Source of the DNA: Palsa-504 sp963818225
Lineage (GTDB): Bacteria; Actinomycetota; Actinomycetes; Streptosporangiales; Streptosporangiaceae
Direction of reading: 5' to 3'
DNA: 64,000 nt
Assembly (NCBI GenBank): GCA_963818225.1
Contig: CAWFRO010000008.1
Location: 124,001 to 188,000, forward strand
Of this stretch, positions 31,805 through 41,019 are shown piece after piece. Under the pieces are notes generated by a model, which had not been told where the DNA came from, searched no databases, and was given only the letters and a program-made list of their open reading frames with translations. The stretch's first letter is position 1. Each line of letters opens with the position of its first letter. The translations under genes were made by a program, and so were the position numbers.

Positions 31805-34282
31805 GTGGCGGTGCGTAAGGCGACTGGTCTGGTCCGGGGCGGGCCGGGGGACCAGCTCCCGGAGACCTTCTGGTACACGGCGAAGAGCCGCCTGCTGGGG
31901 CCGCCGATGATCAATGCGCAGCTCCGCGAGCAGCGGCTGTCTAAGAAGCTGGCCCTGGGCGTGCTGTCGCCGGACGGGATCTCATCCTCGGCCTACGGCA
32001 CCGAGGAAATCCTCATCGAGCTGATGCCGATCTTCGGCCTGGCCGCGTTCGCCGTGCTCATCCCGATGACCGGCGTGATCTTGTTCGTCATGCTGCTCGT
32101 GGTGCTTTCCTACCGCGAGGTGGTCACGGTTTACACCCGGGCCGGCGGTTCGTACGTGGTGGCCAGGGAGAACTTCGGGCCGCGGATCGCGCAGGTGGCC
32201 GCCGTGGCCCTGCTGATCGACTACGTGGTGACGGTGGCCGTCCAGATCGCGGCCGGCACCGCGGCCGTCGCCTCCGCGTTCCCCGCCATCGGTCCCTACA
32301 GCAAAGAGATCACCATCGGCATCATCCTGCTGATGTGCTACGGCAACCTGCGCGGTATCCGGGAAGCCGGCAAGATCTTCGCGCTGCCCACCTACCTATT
32401 CTCCGGCTCGATCATCTTGATGATCGTGGTCGGGCTCATCCGGGCCGCGACCGGCACGCTGCACCAGCAGGACGTGAACGCCATCCACGGGCTGTACACC
32501 GTCGGTCCCGGCGCCTCGGCCTGGACGACGTTCGCGCTCATCTACGCGCTGGCGAAGTCGTTCGCCAACGGTGGCTCGTCGCTGACCGGCATCGAGGCCG
32601 TCTCCAATGCGGTCAGCGCGTTCAAGCCGCCCGAAGGGCGCAATGCCCGCCGGGTCCTGGTCACCGAAGGCGTCATCCTCGGCACGCTGGTGGCCGGCAT
32701 CTCGGGGCTGGCCTACCTGACCCACGCCGCCCCGTACAAGGTCGGCTATCCCACCGTGATTTCCCAGGAAGCGAACCTGGTGTTCGGCTCGGCCGGGCAC
32801 TTCATGTACTTCGTGGTCCAGGCGGCCACCGCGCTGATCCTGTACACCGGCGGCAACACCAGCTTCAACGGCTTCCCGTTCCTGACCAGCTTCGTGGCCG
32901 AGGACTCGTTCCTGCCGCGGTGGATGATGAAACGGGGTCAGCGGCTGGTCTTCTCCAACGGCATCATCGTGCTCACCGTGCTGTCGGTGCTGCTGATCGC
33001 CGTCGTCGGCGCCAACGTGAACGCCCTCGTCCCGTTCTACGCGATCGGCGTGTTCACCGCGTTCTCCATGGCCGGGTTCGGCATGGCCAGGTACCACGTC
33101 CGGCACAAGGAACCGGGCTGGCGGCGCAAGCTGGTCATCAACTTCTCGGCCGGCGTGATGACCTCGATCGTCGTGGTGATCTTCGCGTGGGTGAAGTTCA
33201 CCGAGGGCGCCTGGCTGATCCTGATCATCTTCCCGATCGGGGTGTTCGCGCTGATCCGGCTCAACCGGCAGTACGGCGCCGAGGCCGGCGCGCTGCAGGC
33301 CATCGGGGACCGCCGGGCGTCCGGAGCGGGACCGAGCCAGCCCAACTACAGCAGGCGGGTGGTCATCGTCTTCGTGGACGACTTCGACTTGTCCACCGTC
33401 GCCGCGCTGCGGTACGCCAAGAGCCTGCGCCCCACCGTGCTGCGGGCCGTGCACTTCGTCATCGACTCTGAGCAGGCCGAACGGCTCCGGACCGCGTGGC
33501 TCCCCGACCGGCAGGTGTCGCTGGAGTTCGTCGACACCCCCGACCGGCGGCTGACCCACGCCGCCGCCCGGCTGGTCCGCCAGGAGGCGGCCACGCCCGG
33601 CACCCAGGTCACCGCGATCCTGCCCCGGCGCAGCTTCTCGCCGCTGCTCGGCCGGCTGCTGCACGACCGGACCGCGGACAAGATCGCCGGTGTGGTGAGC
33701 CGGGTCCCCAACGCTGCCGCCACCATCATCCCGTTCGACGTAGAGGACCGGCTGCGCGTCCTGACCGAGCGCCAGGCCGTAAGCCAGGGCAACGCGCCGG
33801 CGTCGATGACCCCGGTACCCGGCCCGCCCGCGGACGGATCGCCCGCTGACGGCGCGCAGGCGGCCAGCGGGCCGGCCGCTGCCGCGGCCAGCGCCGCCGC
33901 GGGCAGCGCCGTCGCACGGCGCGGGCCGGGGCCCGAGCCGCTGCCCGGCGCCGGCAGCTACGACCGGCCCATACCGTCGCCGGGTGTCACCCCGATCGGC
34001 TCCATCCACGAGCCGGGCCGGACCACCGTCGAGGGCCGCGTCCACGTGGTCGAGGTCCGCTCGGTCGAGCGGAATTCCGTGCTGGCCGCCGAGATCTCCG
34101 ATTCCACCGGCGATCTCACCGCCTTGTTCTACGGCCGCGCGCACATTCCCGGCCTGATCTGCGGCTCCCGCGTCCGGTTCCGGGGCGTGGTGGGCCTGAA
34201 GGGCGGCGACCCGGTGATGACCAACCCGGCCTACGAGCTCCTCGTCCCGTACACCGGCCAGTCCGCCGATGACGGCCGCTGA
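31805..34282 (+). CDS. KimA-like APC-family potassium permease with C-terminal OB-fold
   Basis: An 825-residue protein. Residues about 45-480 form a twelve-helix APC transporter; LSPDGISSSAYGTEEILIE matches the first helix of KUP/KimA potassium importers. A cytosolic region follows with USP-like motifs (VVIVFVDDFDLSTVAALRYA, LPRRSFSPLLGRLLHDRTADK). After a Pro/Ala linker the last 90 residues read VEGRVHVVEVRS...GDLTALFYGRAHIPG...VRFRGVVG, an OB-fold resembling nucleic-acid-binding domains. GTG 31805 is the first start. Divergent from the kdpDE-like pair, which probably regulates it. Faces a paralogue tail to tail, 13 bp apart. Export or other cations cannot be ruled out. Confidence 0.8.
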   Translation: MAVRKATGLVRGGPGDQLPETFWYTAKSRLLGPPMINAQLREQRLSKKLALGVLSPDGISSSAYGTEEILIELMPIFGLAAFAVLIPMTGVILFVMLLVVLSYREVVTVYTRAGGSYVVARENFGPRIAQVAAVALLIDYVVTVAVQIAAGTAAVASAFPAIGPYSKEITIGIILLMCYGNLRGIREAGKIFALPTYLFSGSIILMIVVGLIRAATGTLHQQDVNAIHGLYTVGPGASAWTTFALIYALAKSFANGGSSLTGIEAVSNAVSAFKPPEGRNARRVLVTEGVILGTLVAGISGLAYLTHAAPYKVGYPTVISQEANLVFGSAGHFMYFVVQAATALILYTGGNTSFNGFPFLTSFVAEDSFLPRWMMKRGQRLVFSNGIIVLTVLSVLLIAVVGANVNALVPFYAIGVFTAFSMAGFGMARYHVRHKEPGWRRKLVINFSAGVMTSIVVVIFAWVKFTEGAWLILIIFPIGVFALIRLNRQYGAEAGALQAIGDRRASGAGPSQPNYSRRVVIVFVDDFDLSTVAALRYAKSLRPTVLRAVHFVIDSEQAERLRTAWLPDRQVSLEFVDTPDRRLTHAAARLVRQEAATPGTQVTAILPRRSFSPLLGRLLHDRTADKIAGVVSRVPNAAATIIPFDVEDRLRVLTERQAVSQGNAPASMTPVPGPPADGSPADGAQAASGPAAAAASAAAGSAVARRGPGPEPLPGAGSYDRPIPSPGVTPIGSIHEPGRTTVEGRVHVVEVRSVERNSVLAAEISDSTGDLTALFYGRAHIPGLICGSRVRFRGVVGLKGGDPVMTNPAYELLVPYTGQSADDGR

Positions 34283-34295
34283 CCCCGGGCCGGCG

Positions 34296-36758
34296 TTATA
34301 CGGCCGGGAAGAGCAGCTCGTAGGCGGGATTGATCATGACCGGGCCGCCGCTTTTGATCCCGACCGACCCGCGGAAGCGGACCCGGGCGCCGCACACGAT
34401 GCCCGGGATGTGCGAGCGGCCGTAGAACAAGGCGGTGAGCTGGCCCGTGCCGTCGGATATCTCGCAGGCCAGCACGGAATTCCGCTCGACGGGCCTGATC
34501 TCCACCACCTGGATGCGGCCTTCCGCGGTGGCGCGGCCGGGTCTGGTCAGCGCGCCGATGGGCATGACCCCGAGCGCCGCGGCTGACTCGTCCTGGTCCT
34601 GATCGGCCCGCGGCGAGCGCCAGCCGCCCCGCGTGCCGGCCGGCCGGGACGCTCCGGGCCACGATCCGCGGTCCGTGCCGTCCGCGCCGTTCAGGCCGTC
34701 CGCCCCGTTCGGTCCGTCCGCGCCATGCTGCGCCGCGACGTGCGCCTCGCTCGAGCTGATCTGCTGGTCGGCGGAAACCTGGGCCGCGGTAGTCGTGGCC
34801 GCCTGCCGTTCGGTCAGGACCCGGACCCGGCTTTCGACGTCGTACGGAACGATGGTGGCCGCGGACCGGGGAATGCGGCTCACCACCGCGGCGATCTTGT
34901 CCGCGGTCCGGTCATGCAGCAGCCGGCCGAGTAGCGCCGAGTAGCTTCGCCGGGGCAGCACCACGGTCACATGCGTATCTGGGTCGGCGGTTTCGCGCTC
35001 GACCAGTTCGGCCGCGGCCCGGGTCAGCCTGCGGTCCGAGACGTCGATGAAATCGAGCGGTACGCCGCGGTCGGCCCTGGTCCACGTCTGCCTGAGCTTT
35101 TCGGCCTGGACGTTGTCGATGACGAAGTGGACGGCGCGCAGCGTGGTGGGCCGCAGGCTGCGTGCATAGCGCAGCGCGGCCAGGGCGGCCAGGTCGAAAC
35201 TGTCCACGAACACGAACACGGTCCGGCGGCCGTAATGCGGCGGCGGCGGCGGCTGATGCTCGCTGAGCGTCTCAAGCACCTCGGTCTCGTCGGCGTACTC
35301 GCGGTTGAGCCTGATGAGCGCCGGGACCAGGACCGCGAACAGGACCACCACCACCCAGGCGCCCTCGGTGAACTTCACGATCGCGAAGATCACTACCACG
35401 ATGGCGGTGAGCACCCCGGCCGAGAAGTTGATGACCAGCTTGTGCCGCCAGCCGGGCTCCTTGTGCGTGTGGTGGTATTTCGCCATCCCGAAGCCGGCCA
35501 TCGAAAACGCGGTGAACACGCCGATGGCGTACAGCGGGACCAGGTTGTTGACGTCGGCGTCCTTGATGACCAGCAGCGCGATGGACACGATGGTCAGCAG
35601 GATGATCGCGTTGGAGAACACCAGCCGGTGCCCGCGCTTGAGCAGCCACCGGGGCAGGAACGAGTCGCCTGCTACATAGCTGGTCAGGAACGGGAACCCG
35701 TTGAAGCTGGTGTTCCCCCCGGTGTACAGGATCAGCATCGTCGCGATCTGCACCACGAAGAACATGAAGTGCCCGTCCGAGCCGAACACCTTGTTTGCTT
35801 CCTGGGCGAGCACGGTCGGGTACCCGCTCTTGTACGGCGTGGCGTGGGTCACGTGCGCCAGCCAGGAGATGCCGGCCACCAGGACGCCCAGGATCACGCC
35901 CTCGGCCATCAGCACCCGGCGGGCGTTGGGGCCCTCCGGCGGCCGGAAGGCGCCGACGGCATCGGACACCGCCTCGATGCCGGTCAGCGACGCCCCGCCG
36001 TTGGCGAACGCGCGCAGCAGGGTGAAGATCATCACGCCGGTGATCAGCCCGGACGAGCCGCTGCCCAGGTCGTAGGTGCCGGGCATCGCGTGCGGGTCGT
36101 ACGGCTGCAGGTTGCCCAGCGCCTCGCGGATCACGCCCACCACGATCATCAAGATGACCGAGCCCGCGAACAGGTACGTCGGCACGGCGAAGGCGCGGCC
36201 CGCCTCCTTGAGCCCGCGCAGGTTCCCCAGGCACATGACCAGGACCACGCCCACGCAGATCTCGAGCTTGTACGGGCCTATCGACGGGAACGCGGACGCC
36301 ACGGCGGCCGTGCCCGCCGCGATCTGGACCGCGACGGTCACCACGTAGTCGATGAGCAGCGCCACCGCGCACACCTGGGCGATGCGCGGGCCGAAGTTCT
36401 CGCGCGCCACCACGTACGAGCCGCCCGGCCTGATGTAGACCATGACGATCTCGCGGTAGGACAGCAGCACCAGCACCATGACGAACAAGATGACCAGCGT
36501 CATGGGCAGGATCAGCGAGAACGCCGCCACGCCGAGCGCGGGCACCAGGACGATGAGGATTTCCTCGGTGCCGTACGCGGAGGAGGAGATGCCGTCCGGT
36601 GACAGCACGCCGAGCGCGAGCGGGTTGGACAGCCGCTGCTCGCCGAGATCCTGGTTGACCAGCGGCGGGCCCAGCAGCCGCCGCTTGGTCGAGTACCAGA
36701 AGGTATCGGGCAAAGCGCCGCTGCGTTCAAGCAGAGCTGCTGCCTTGCGCGTGGCCAC
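34296..36758 (-). CDS. KimA-like APC-family potassium permease, paralogue of the 31.8-kb gene
   Basis: An 820-residue protein, closely similar to its convergent neighbour along the whole length: LPDTFWYSTKRRLLGPP, LSPDGISSSAYGTEEILI, GGNTSFNGFPFLTS, the USP-like domain and the C-terminal OB-fold (GRIQVVEIRPVERNSVLACE). The linker before the OB-fold is different and carries NGADGLNGADGTD-type repeats. The two genes form an inverted duplication. The start (MATRKAAALL) is the only conserved one, as its neighbour begins MAVRKATGLV. It is alone in its orientation, with a 237-bp upstream region shared with the MgtE-N gene. No ydaO-type c-di-AMP riboswitch was recognised there. Confidence 0.8.
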   Translation of the reverse strand: MATRKAAALLERSGALPDTFWYSTKRRLLGPPLVNQDLGEQRLSNPLALGVLSPDGISSSAYGTEEILIVLVPALGVAAFSLILPMTLVILFVMVLVLLSYREIVMVYIRPGGSYVVARENFGPRIAQVCAVALLIDYVVTVAVQIAAGTAAVASAFPSIGPYKLEICVGVVLVMCLGNLRGLKEAGRAFAVPTYLFAGSVILMIVVGVIREALGNLQPYDPHAMPGTYDLGSGSSGLITGVMIFTLLRAFANGGASLTGIEAVSDAVGAFRPPEGPNARRVLMAEGVILGVLVAGISWLAHVTHATPYKSGYPTVLAQEANKVFGSDGHFMFFVVQIATMLILYTGGNTSFNGFPFLTSYVAGDSFLPRWLLKRGHRLVFSNAIILLTIVSIALLVIKDADVNNLVPLYAIGVFTAFSMAGFGMAKYHHTHKEPGWRHKLVINFSAGVLTAIVVVIFAIVKFTEGAWVVVVLFAVLVPALIRLNREYADETEVLETLSEHQPPPPPHYGRRTVFVFVDSFDLAALAALRYARSLRPTTLRAVHFVIDNVQAEKLRQTWTRADRGVPLDFIDVSDRRLTRAAAELVERETADPDTHVTVVLPRRSYSALLGRLLHDRTADKIAAVVSRIPRSAATIVPYDVESRVRVLTERQAATTTAAQVSADQQISSSEAHVAAQHGADGPNGADGLNGADGTDRGSWPGASRPAGTRGGWRSPRADQDQDESAAALGVMPIGALTRPGRATAEGRIQVVEIRPVERNSVLACEISDGTGQLTALFYGRSHIPGIVCGARVRFRGSVGIKSGGPVMINPAYELLFPAV

Positions 36759-36995
36759 TATCCGCGCCTTTCGTCAGTCAAGATCCCGCAGTGCGCGCCA
36801 GAGCCTTCTTACCATTACTCCACACATGGGATGACCGGCGCCATGGCCCGGGAGCCGTTGCGGCCATCACGGCCATCACGGGGAGGACTACCCCGTATAC
36901 CTAGAGTTCACCCGCCTGTGCCAAGGTTGCGCCGAGCCGGGATGATAATTCCGCGCGCTGGGAACCGCTAGCGTCCTAGCCAGAAGAGGCTTGCC

Positions 36996-38321
36996 ATGAC
37001 GACCACACCACCGCCGACCGCCGCCGGCTCAGGCGCCGCGGCGGATAACAAGATCACGTTGCGGCTGTCCCGGCTGCTCAGCCTGCCGGCGGCCGACCGC
37101 AGCGGCGAGCCGATCGGGCGGGTGGCCGACATCATCGTCCGGCTCCGCGGCAACGACTACCCGCTGGTCACCGGCCTGGTGGCCGCGGTCGGCGGGCGGG
37201 AGATCTTCGTCCCCATCGAGCAGGTGAGCAGCCTCGAAGGCGATCCGCTCCAGCTGTCGAGCGTCCGGCTGGACCTGCGGCACTTCGAGCGCCGTGACGG
37301 CGAGGTCCTGCTGCGGGCCGACGTGCTCGGTCACCGGCTCATCGACGTCCCGAACGCGCGCCTGGTCCGCGCGGCTGACCTGGAACTGACCAGGGACGGC
37401 CAGGAGTGGGTGGTGTCCGGGGTGGATACCCGGCGCCGGCCCCGCCGGCTCTTCGGGCTGCTCGGCCCGGAGGCTTCCGACGATCCGGGCGCCTTCCGCG
37501 ACTGGCACGACTTCGAGTGGCTCATCGGCCACGCGGGCAGCGCGCTGCTGCGCGGCCCGTTCGCCCGGATCCGCCGGCTGAAGCCGGCCCAGATCGCCGA
37601 CCTGCTGGAGCAGGCCTCCAAGGAGGAGGAAACCGAGATCCTCGGCCGCGTCCATGCGGATCCCGAACTCGAGGCGGACGTCTTCGAGGAACTGGACGAG
37701 GACCTGGCCACCCGCCTGCTCGGGGCGCGGACCAACCAGGAGATCGCCGACGTGCTGGCCCGGATGCGCGCCGACGACGCCGCGGACGCGATCGCCGAAC
37801 TGCCCCAGGCGCGCAGGCAGCCCGTCCTGGACCTGCTGCCGCCCGCCCAGCGGGCCAAGGTGCTGACCCTGATGGGCTTCAACGCCACCAGCGCGGGCGG
37901 CCTCATGGGGATGGACTTCGTCGCCTTGCCCGGCATGAGCCGCGTCGGCGACGCGCTGGCCCGGGTACGCGAGTCCGTTTCGCTCCAGCCCGAGGCGCTG
38001 ACCAGCGTCCACGCGGTCGATGACGACGGCGTGCTGCGCGGCGTGGCCCGGCTCGTGGCCCTGGTCCAGTCCGATCCGGCCGCGAGCCTGATCGACATGT
38101 CCGACACCGATCCGGTCCGCGTCGGCACGGACACGGACATCACCGACGTGGCGGTCCTGATGACCGACTACAACCTCATCACCATCCCGGTCGTCGACGA
38201 CGAGCGCCGTCTGCTCGGCGTGATCACCGTCGACGACGTCCTCGAGGTCGTCCTGCCCGACGACTGGCGCCGCCGCGAGGCCGCCGAGCCGCCGGACGCC
38301 CGCCATGGGGACGCCCGGTGA
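36996..38321 (+). CDS. PRC-barrel / MgtE N-terminal / CBS domain protein
   Basis: A 441-residue cytosolic protein. Residues about 20-170 hold two PRC-barrel-like segments (DRSGEPIGRVADIIVR). Residues about 185-300 are the MgtE N-terminal Mg2+-sensing superhelix (LKPAQIADLLEQASKEEETEIL, MRADDAADAIAELPQ). Two CBS repeats follow and end with VVDDERRLLGVITVDDVLEVVLPDDW, the MgtE CBS ending. The MgtE membrane domain is absent; instead the next gene, overlapping by 4 bp (GTGA), encodes an Nramp-related transporter. I infer that this is a detached gating subunit that senses magnesium and controls that transporter. ATG 36996 has AAGAGG six bases upstream. Confidence 0.87.
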   Translation: MTTTPPPTAAGSGAAADNKITLRLSRLLSLPAADRSGEPIGRVADIIVRLRGNDYPLVTGLVAAVGGREIFVPIEQVSSLEGDPLQLSSVRLDLRHFERRDGEVLLRADVLGHRLIDVPNARLVRAADLELTRDGQEWVVSGVDTRRRPRRLFGLLGPEASDDPGAFRDWHDFEWLIGHAGSALLRGPFARIRRLKPAQIADLLEQASKEEETEILGRVHADPELEADVFEELDEDLATRLLGARTNQEIADVLARMRADDAADAIAELPQARRQPVLDLLPPAQRAKVLTLMGFNATSAGGLMGMDFVALPGMSRVGDALARVRESVSLQPEALTSVHAVDDDGVLRGVARLVALVQSDPAASLIDMSDTDPVRVGTDTDITDVAVLMTDYNLITIPVVDDERRLLGVITVDDVLEVVLPDDWRRREAAEPPDARHGDAR

Positions 38322-40105
38322 CCACCCCCGACGAGCGCCCCCGGGGACCCGCGCCCCCCGCGCCCCCCGTACCCGCCGCTCCGCCCACCCTGACGCCCCA
38401 GTCGCCCCAGGGACCCCAGCCACGACAGGGAGCCCAGCCACCACAGGGAGCTCGCCAGCCACAGGGAGCCCAGCCGCCGCAGCTCGCCCAGCCCAGCGCG
38501 GTTCTCGACCAGGCCCACCTGGGCGACATCGAGGGCGCCCTCGGCCGGATCCGGCTGAGCGATGAGGATGCCGAACGCCGCGGGCTCAAGCGGAAGCTGA
38601 TCACGTTCCTGGCCATCGTCGGGCCCGGGCTGATCGTGATGGTCGGCGACAACGACGCCGGCGGCGTGTCCACCTACGCGCAGGCCGGGCAGAACTACGG
38701 CTACAGCCTGCTCTGGACGCTGCTGCTGCTGATCCCGGTGCTGATCGTCAATCAGGAAATGGTGGTCCGGCTCGGCGCGGTCACCGGCGTCGGGCACGCC
38801 CGGCTCATCAAGGAGCGGTTCGGCCGGTTCTGGGCCGCCTTCAGCGTCGGCGACCTGTTCATCCTCAACTTCCTGACCATCACCACCGAGTTCATCGGCG
38901 TCTCGCTCGCGCTCCAGTACTTCCACGTCAGCCCGTACATCTCGGTGCCCGTGGCCGGGCTGATCCTGATCGCGATCACCGCCAGCGGCAGCTTCGCCCG
39001 CTGGGAGCGGGCGATGTTCGCGTTCATCGCGGTGAGCCTCATCCTGTTCCCGCTCGCGCTGACCTCCGGCCCCCACTGGAGCCAGATCGGCTACCACCTC
39101 GTCGTCCCCGGCGTCCAGGGCGGCGTCAGCTCCGACGCGGTGCTGCTGATCATCGCCATCGTCGGCACCACCGTGGCGCCCTGGCAGCTGTTCTTCCAGC
39201 AGTCCAACGTCATCGACAAGCGGATCACGCCCCGGTTCATCGGCTACGAGCGCGCCGACACCACGCTGGGCGCGTTCGTCGTGGTGATCGGGGCGGCCGC
39301 GGTCCTCATCATCGCCGTCTTCGCCGTCCGGGGCACCAATCAGGCCGGGCACTTCACCGACGCGCTCGGCGTGGCCCGCCTGCTCGAAACGCACGGGCAG
39401 TGGTACGGCGCGGCGTTCTCCATCGTGCTGCTGGACGCGTCCATCATCGGCGCGTCCGCGGTCACCCTGTCCACCAGCTACGCGTTCGGCGACGTGTTCG
39501 GCATCAAGCACTCGCTGCACCGCACGTTCCGGGAAGCCAAGCCGTTCTACGCCAGCTACACCGCGATGATCGTGCTCGCGGCGGGCATCGTGCTGATCCC
39601 CGGTGCTCCGCTCGGGCTGCTCACCACGGCGGTGCAGGCCCTGGCCGGCATCCTGCTGCCCAGCGCGAGCGTGTTCCTGCTGCTGCTGTGCAACGACCGC
39701 GAGGTGCTCGGCCCGTGGCTGAACCCGCGCTGGCTGAACATCCTGGCCTCCTTCATCATCGGCGTGCTGCTCGTGCTGTCCGGGACGCTGGTCGTCACCA
39801 CGCTGTTCAGCCACATCGACGCGGCCAAGGTCGCTATTTGGATCGCCGTCGGGCTGGCGGCCGGAGCCGCCCTGGCCGGGGCGTGGTTCGCGCTGACACC
39901 GAACCGCCGGCCGCCGGTGCCGCCGCACCCGCGGGCCGCGATGTCGCAGGCCGAGCGGATGAACTGGCGCATGCCGCCGCTCGCGCTGCTCAAGCCAGCG
40001 CAGTGGTCCGCGGGCCGGAAGGTCGCCCTGCTGGCCATGTACGGCTACCTGGTGATTTCGGTCTTGCTGCTGATCGTCAAGGCCGTCCAGCTGGCCGGCG
40101 CCTGA
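38318..40105 (+). CDS. Nramp-related divalent metal transporter, probable magnesium type (NRMT-like)
   Basis: A 595-residue transporter. A Pro/Gln-rich N-terminus of about 90 residues (repeats of GAQPPQ) precedes eleven or twelve helices. The Nramp helix-1 motif DPGN reads D113-A-G-G, keeping Asp but losing Pro and Asn. The helix-6 MPH motif reads A287-P-W, losing the metal-selective Met and the His. As I recall, these same substitutions distinguish prokaryotic NRMTs, which carry Mg2+ and Mn2+, from Mn/Fe Nramps. Coupling to an MgtE-N/CBS gene (4-bp overlap) supports a magnesium role. The conserved GFxxSxxA-type later helices are intact, so it looks functional. Confidence 0.82.
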   Translation: MTTPDERPRGPAPPAPPVPAAPPTLTPQSPQGPQPRQGAQPPQGARQPQGAQPPQLAQPSAVLDQAHLGDIEGALGRIRLSDEDAERRGLKRKLITFLAIVGPGLIVMVGDNDAGGVSTYAQAGQNYGYSLLWTLLLLIPVLIVNQEMVVRLGAVTGVGHARLIKERFGRFWAAFSVGDLFILNFLTITTEFIGVSLALQYFHVSPYISVPVAGLILIAITASGSFARWERAMFAFIAVSLILFPLALTSGPHWSQIGYHLVVPGVQGGVSSDAVLLIIAIVGTTVAPWQLFFQQSNVIDKRITPRFIGYERADTTLGAFVVVIGAAAVLIIAVFAVRGTNQAGHFTDALGVARLLETHGQWYGAAFSIVLLDASIIGASAVTLSTSYAFGDVFGIKHSLHRTFREAKPFYASYTAMIVLAAGIVLIPGAPLGLLTTAVQALAGILLPSASVFLLLLCNDREVLGPWLNPRWLNILASFIIGVLLVLSGTLVVTTLFSHIDAAKVAIWIAVGLAAGAALAGAWFALTPNRRPPVPPHPRAAMSQAERMNWRMPPLALLKPAQWSAGRKVALLAMYGYLVISVLLLIVKAVQLAGA

Positions 40106-40206
40106 GGTCGCGGCCGCGTTTACTGAAAGCGCCTGAATGATCACTTGACGTAGGCTAATCTCACGCTTCGAAACAAGAATATTTCGCAGCGTCAGAAGGA
40201 TCTCCG

Positions 40207-40956
40207 ATGTCCGATCGTCATGGGCAGACTCGTCCCTGGGCGCGGCAGGCACTGGTCACCTCCGTCCTGGCCGTGGCGGGCGCCGCCGCCGTGGCCGGCT
40301 GCGGGGGGTCCGCGAGCCAGCGCCAGACCGGCGCCGCCCAGCAGAGTCCTCCGTCATCACCCGCGGCCGCGGCCGCCTACACCTCTGCGCAGCTCAAGGC
40401 CGCCCTGCTGGCCCGGGTGAACGGGGCGAAGCCAGCCTCCGCGGCCGAGTCCGGTGACTACGGGACGCTGCCGGACGTGCAGACGAGCAAGCAGACCATG
40501 AACGCGGTGACGGTCAACCCGGCCAAGTGCGCCACGGCGTCGCAGACCGGGTTCAACTCGGCGGCGTTCTCGCGCGCTCCGGCCTCGGTGGTGACGTTCA
40601 AGGCCGGCGATGACGGCGTCTCCGAGGTGCTGGTCGCCACGGCGCCGCAGGCGGCGGCCACCGCCTTGGGCAGCACCCTGCCGGCTGGCTGTAGTCACTA
40701 CAGCGCCACCGTGGACGGCAAGACCTTCGAATACACGGTCAAAGAGTCGGCCCTGGCTGGCCTGGCCCAGCAGGCCCGCGCGCTGAACGTCAAGGCCGCG
40801 GGCTACGCCAGCGTGGACGTCTGGTCGGTGGTCTACCGCGGCGCCGGGTTCGTCGGCGAGGTCACTATGGTGGGTCCCGGCGCGTCCGAGGCAGGCGCGA
40901 AGGACCTGGCCCAGACGGCCTACGCCCACGCCAGCCAGGCTCTCGCCCAGTCCTGA
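40207..40956 (+). CDS. Secreted lipoprotein of unknown function
   Basis: A 249-residue protein. A basic start (SDRHGQTRPWARQ), hydrophobic core and lipobox VAGC near residue 32 mark lipoprotein export and lipid attachment. A Ser/Ala/Pro-rich linker follows, then a folded domain with three Cys and a repeated alternating pattern (VEEVLVATAPQAA-like segments). It resembles mycobacterial and streptomycete lipoproteins with sensor-type domains, but I do not recognise a named family. ATG 40207 is preceded by AAGGA. No operon partner is obvious; hisC follows 33 bp later. Confidence 0.72.
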   Translation: MSDRHGQTRPWARQALVTSVLAVAGAAAVAGCGGSASQRQTGAAQQSPPSSPAAAAAYTSAQLKAALLARVNGAKPASAAESGDYGTLPDVQTSKQTMNAVTVNPAKCATASQTGFNSAAFSRAPASVVTFKAGDDGVSEVLVATAPQAAATALGSTLPAGCSHYSATVDGKTFEYTVKESALAGLAQQARALNVKAAGYASVDVWSVVYRGAGFVGEVTMVGPGASEAGAKDLAQTAYAHASQALAQS

Positions 40957-41019
40957 CCACATCCGCCGGGAGGTGCGAGACTGGAGCCATGAGCCCGTCA
41001 CCACGCTTCCGTTCGGTGC

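Noticed and set aside
38168..40252. Long minus-strand open frame opposite the Nramp-related gene
   Set aside because: Same antisense shadow pattern (Asp/Gln/His/Glu-rich), without hydrophobic or catalytic motifs.
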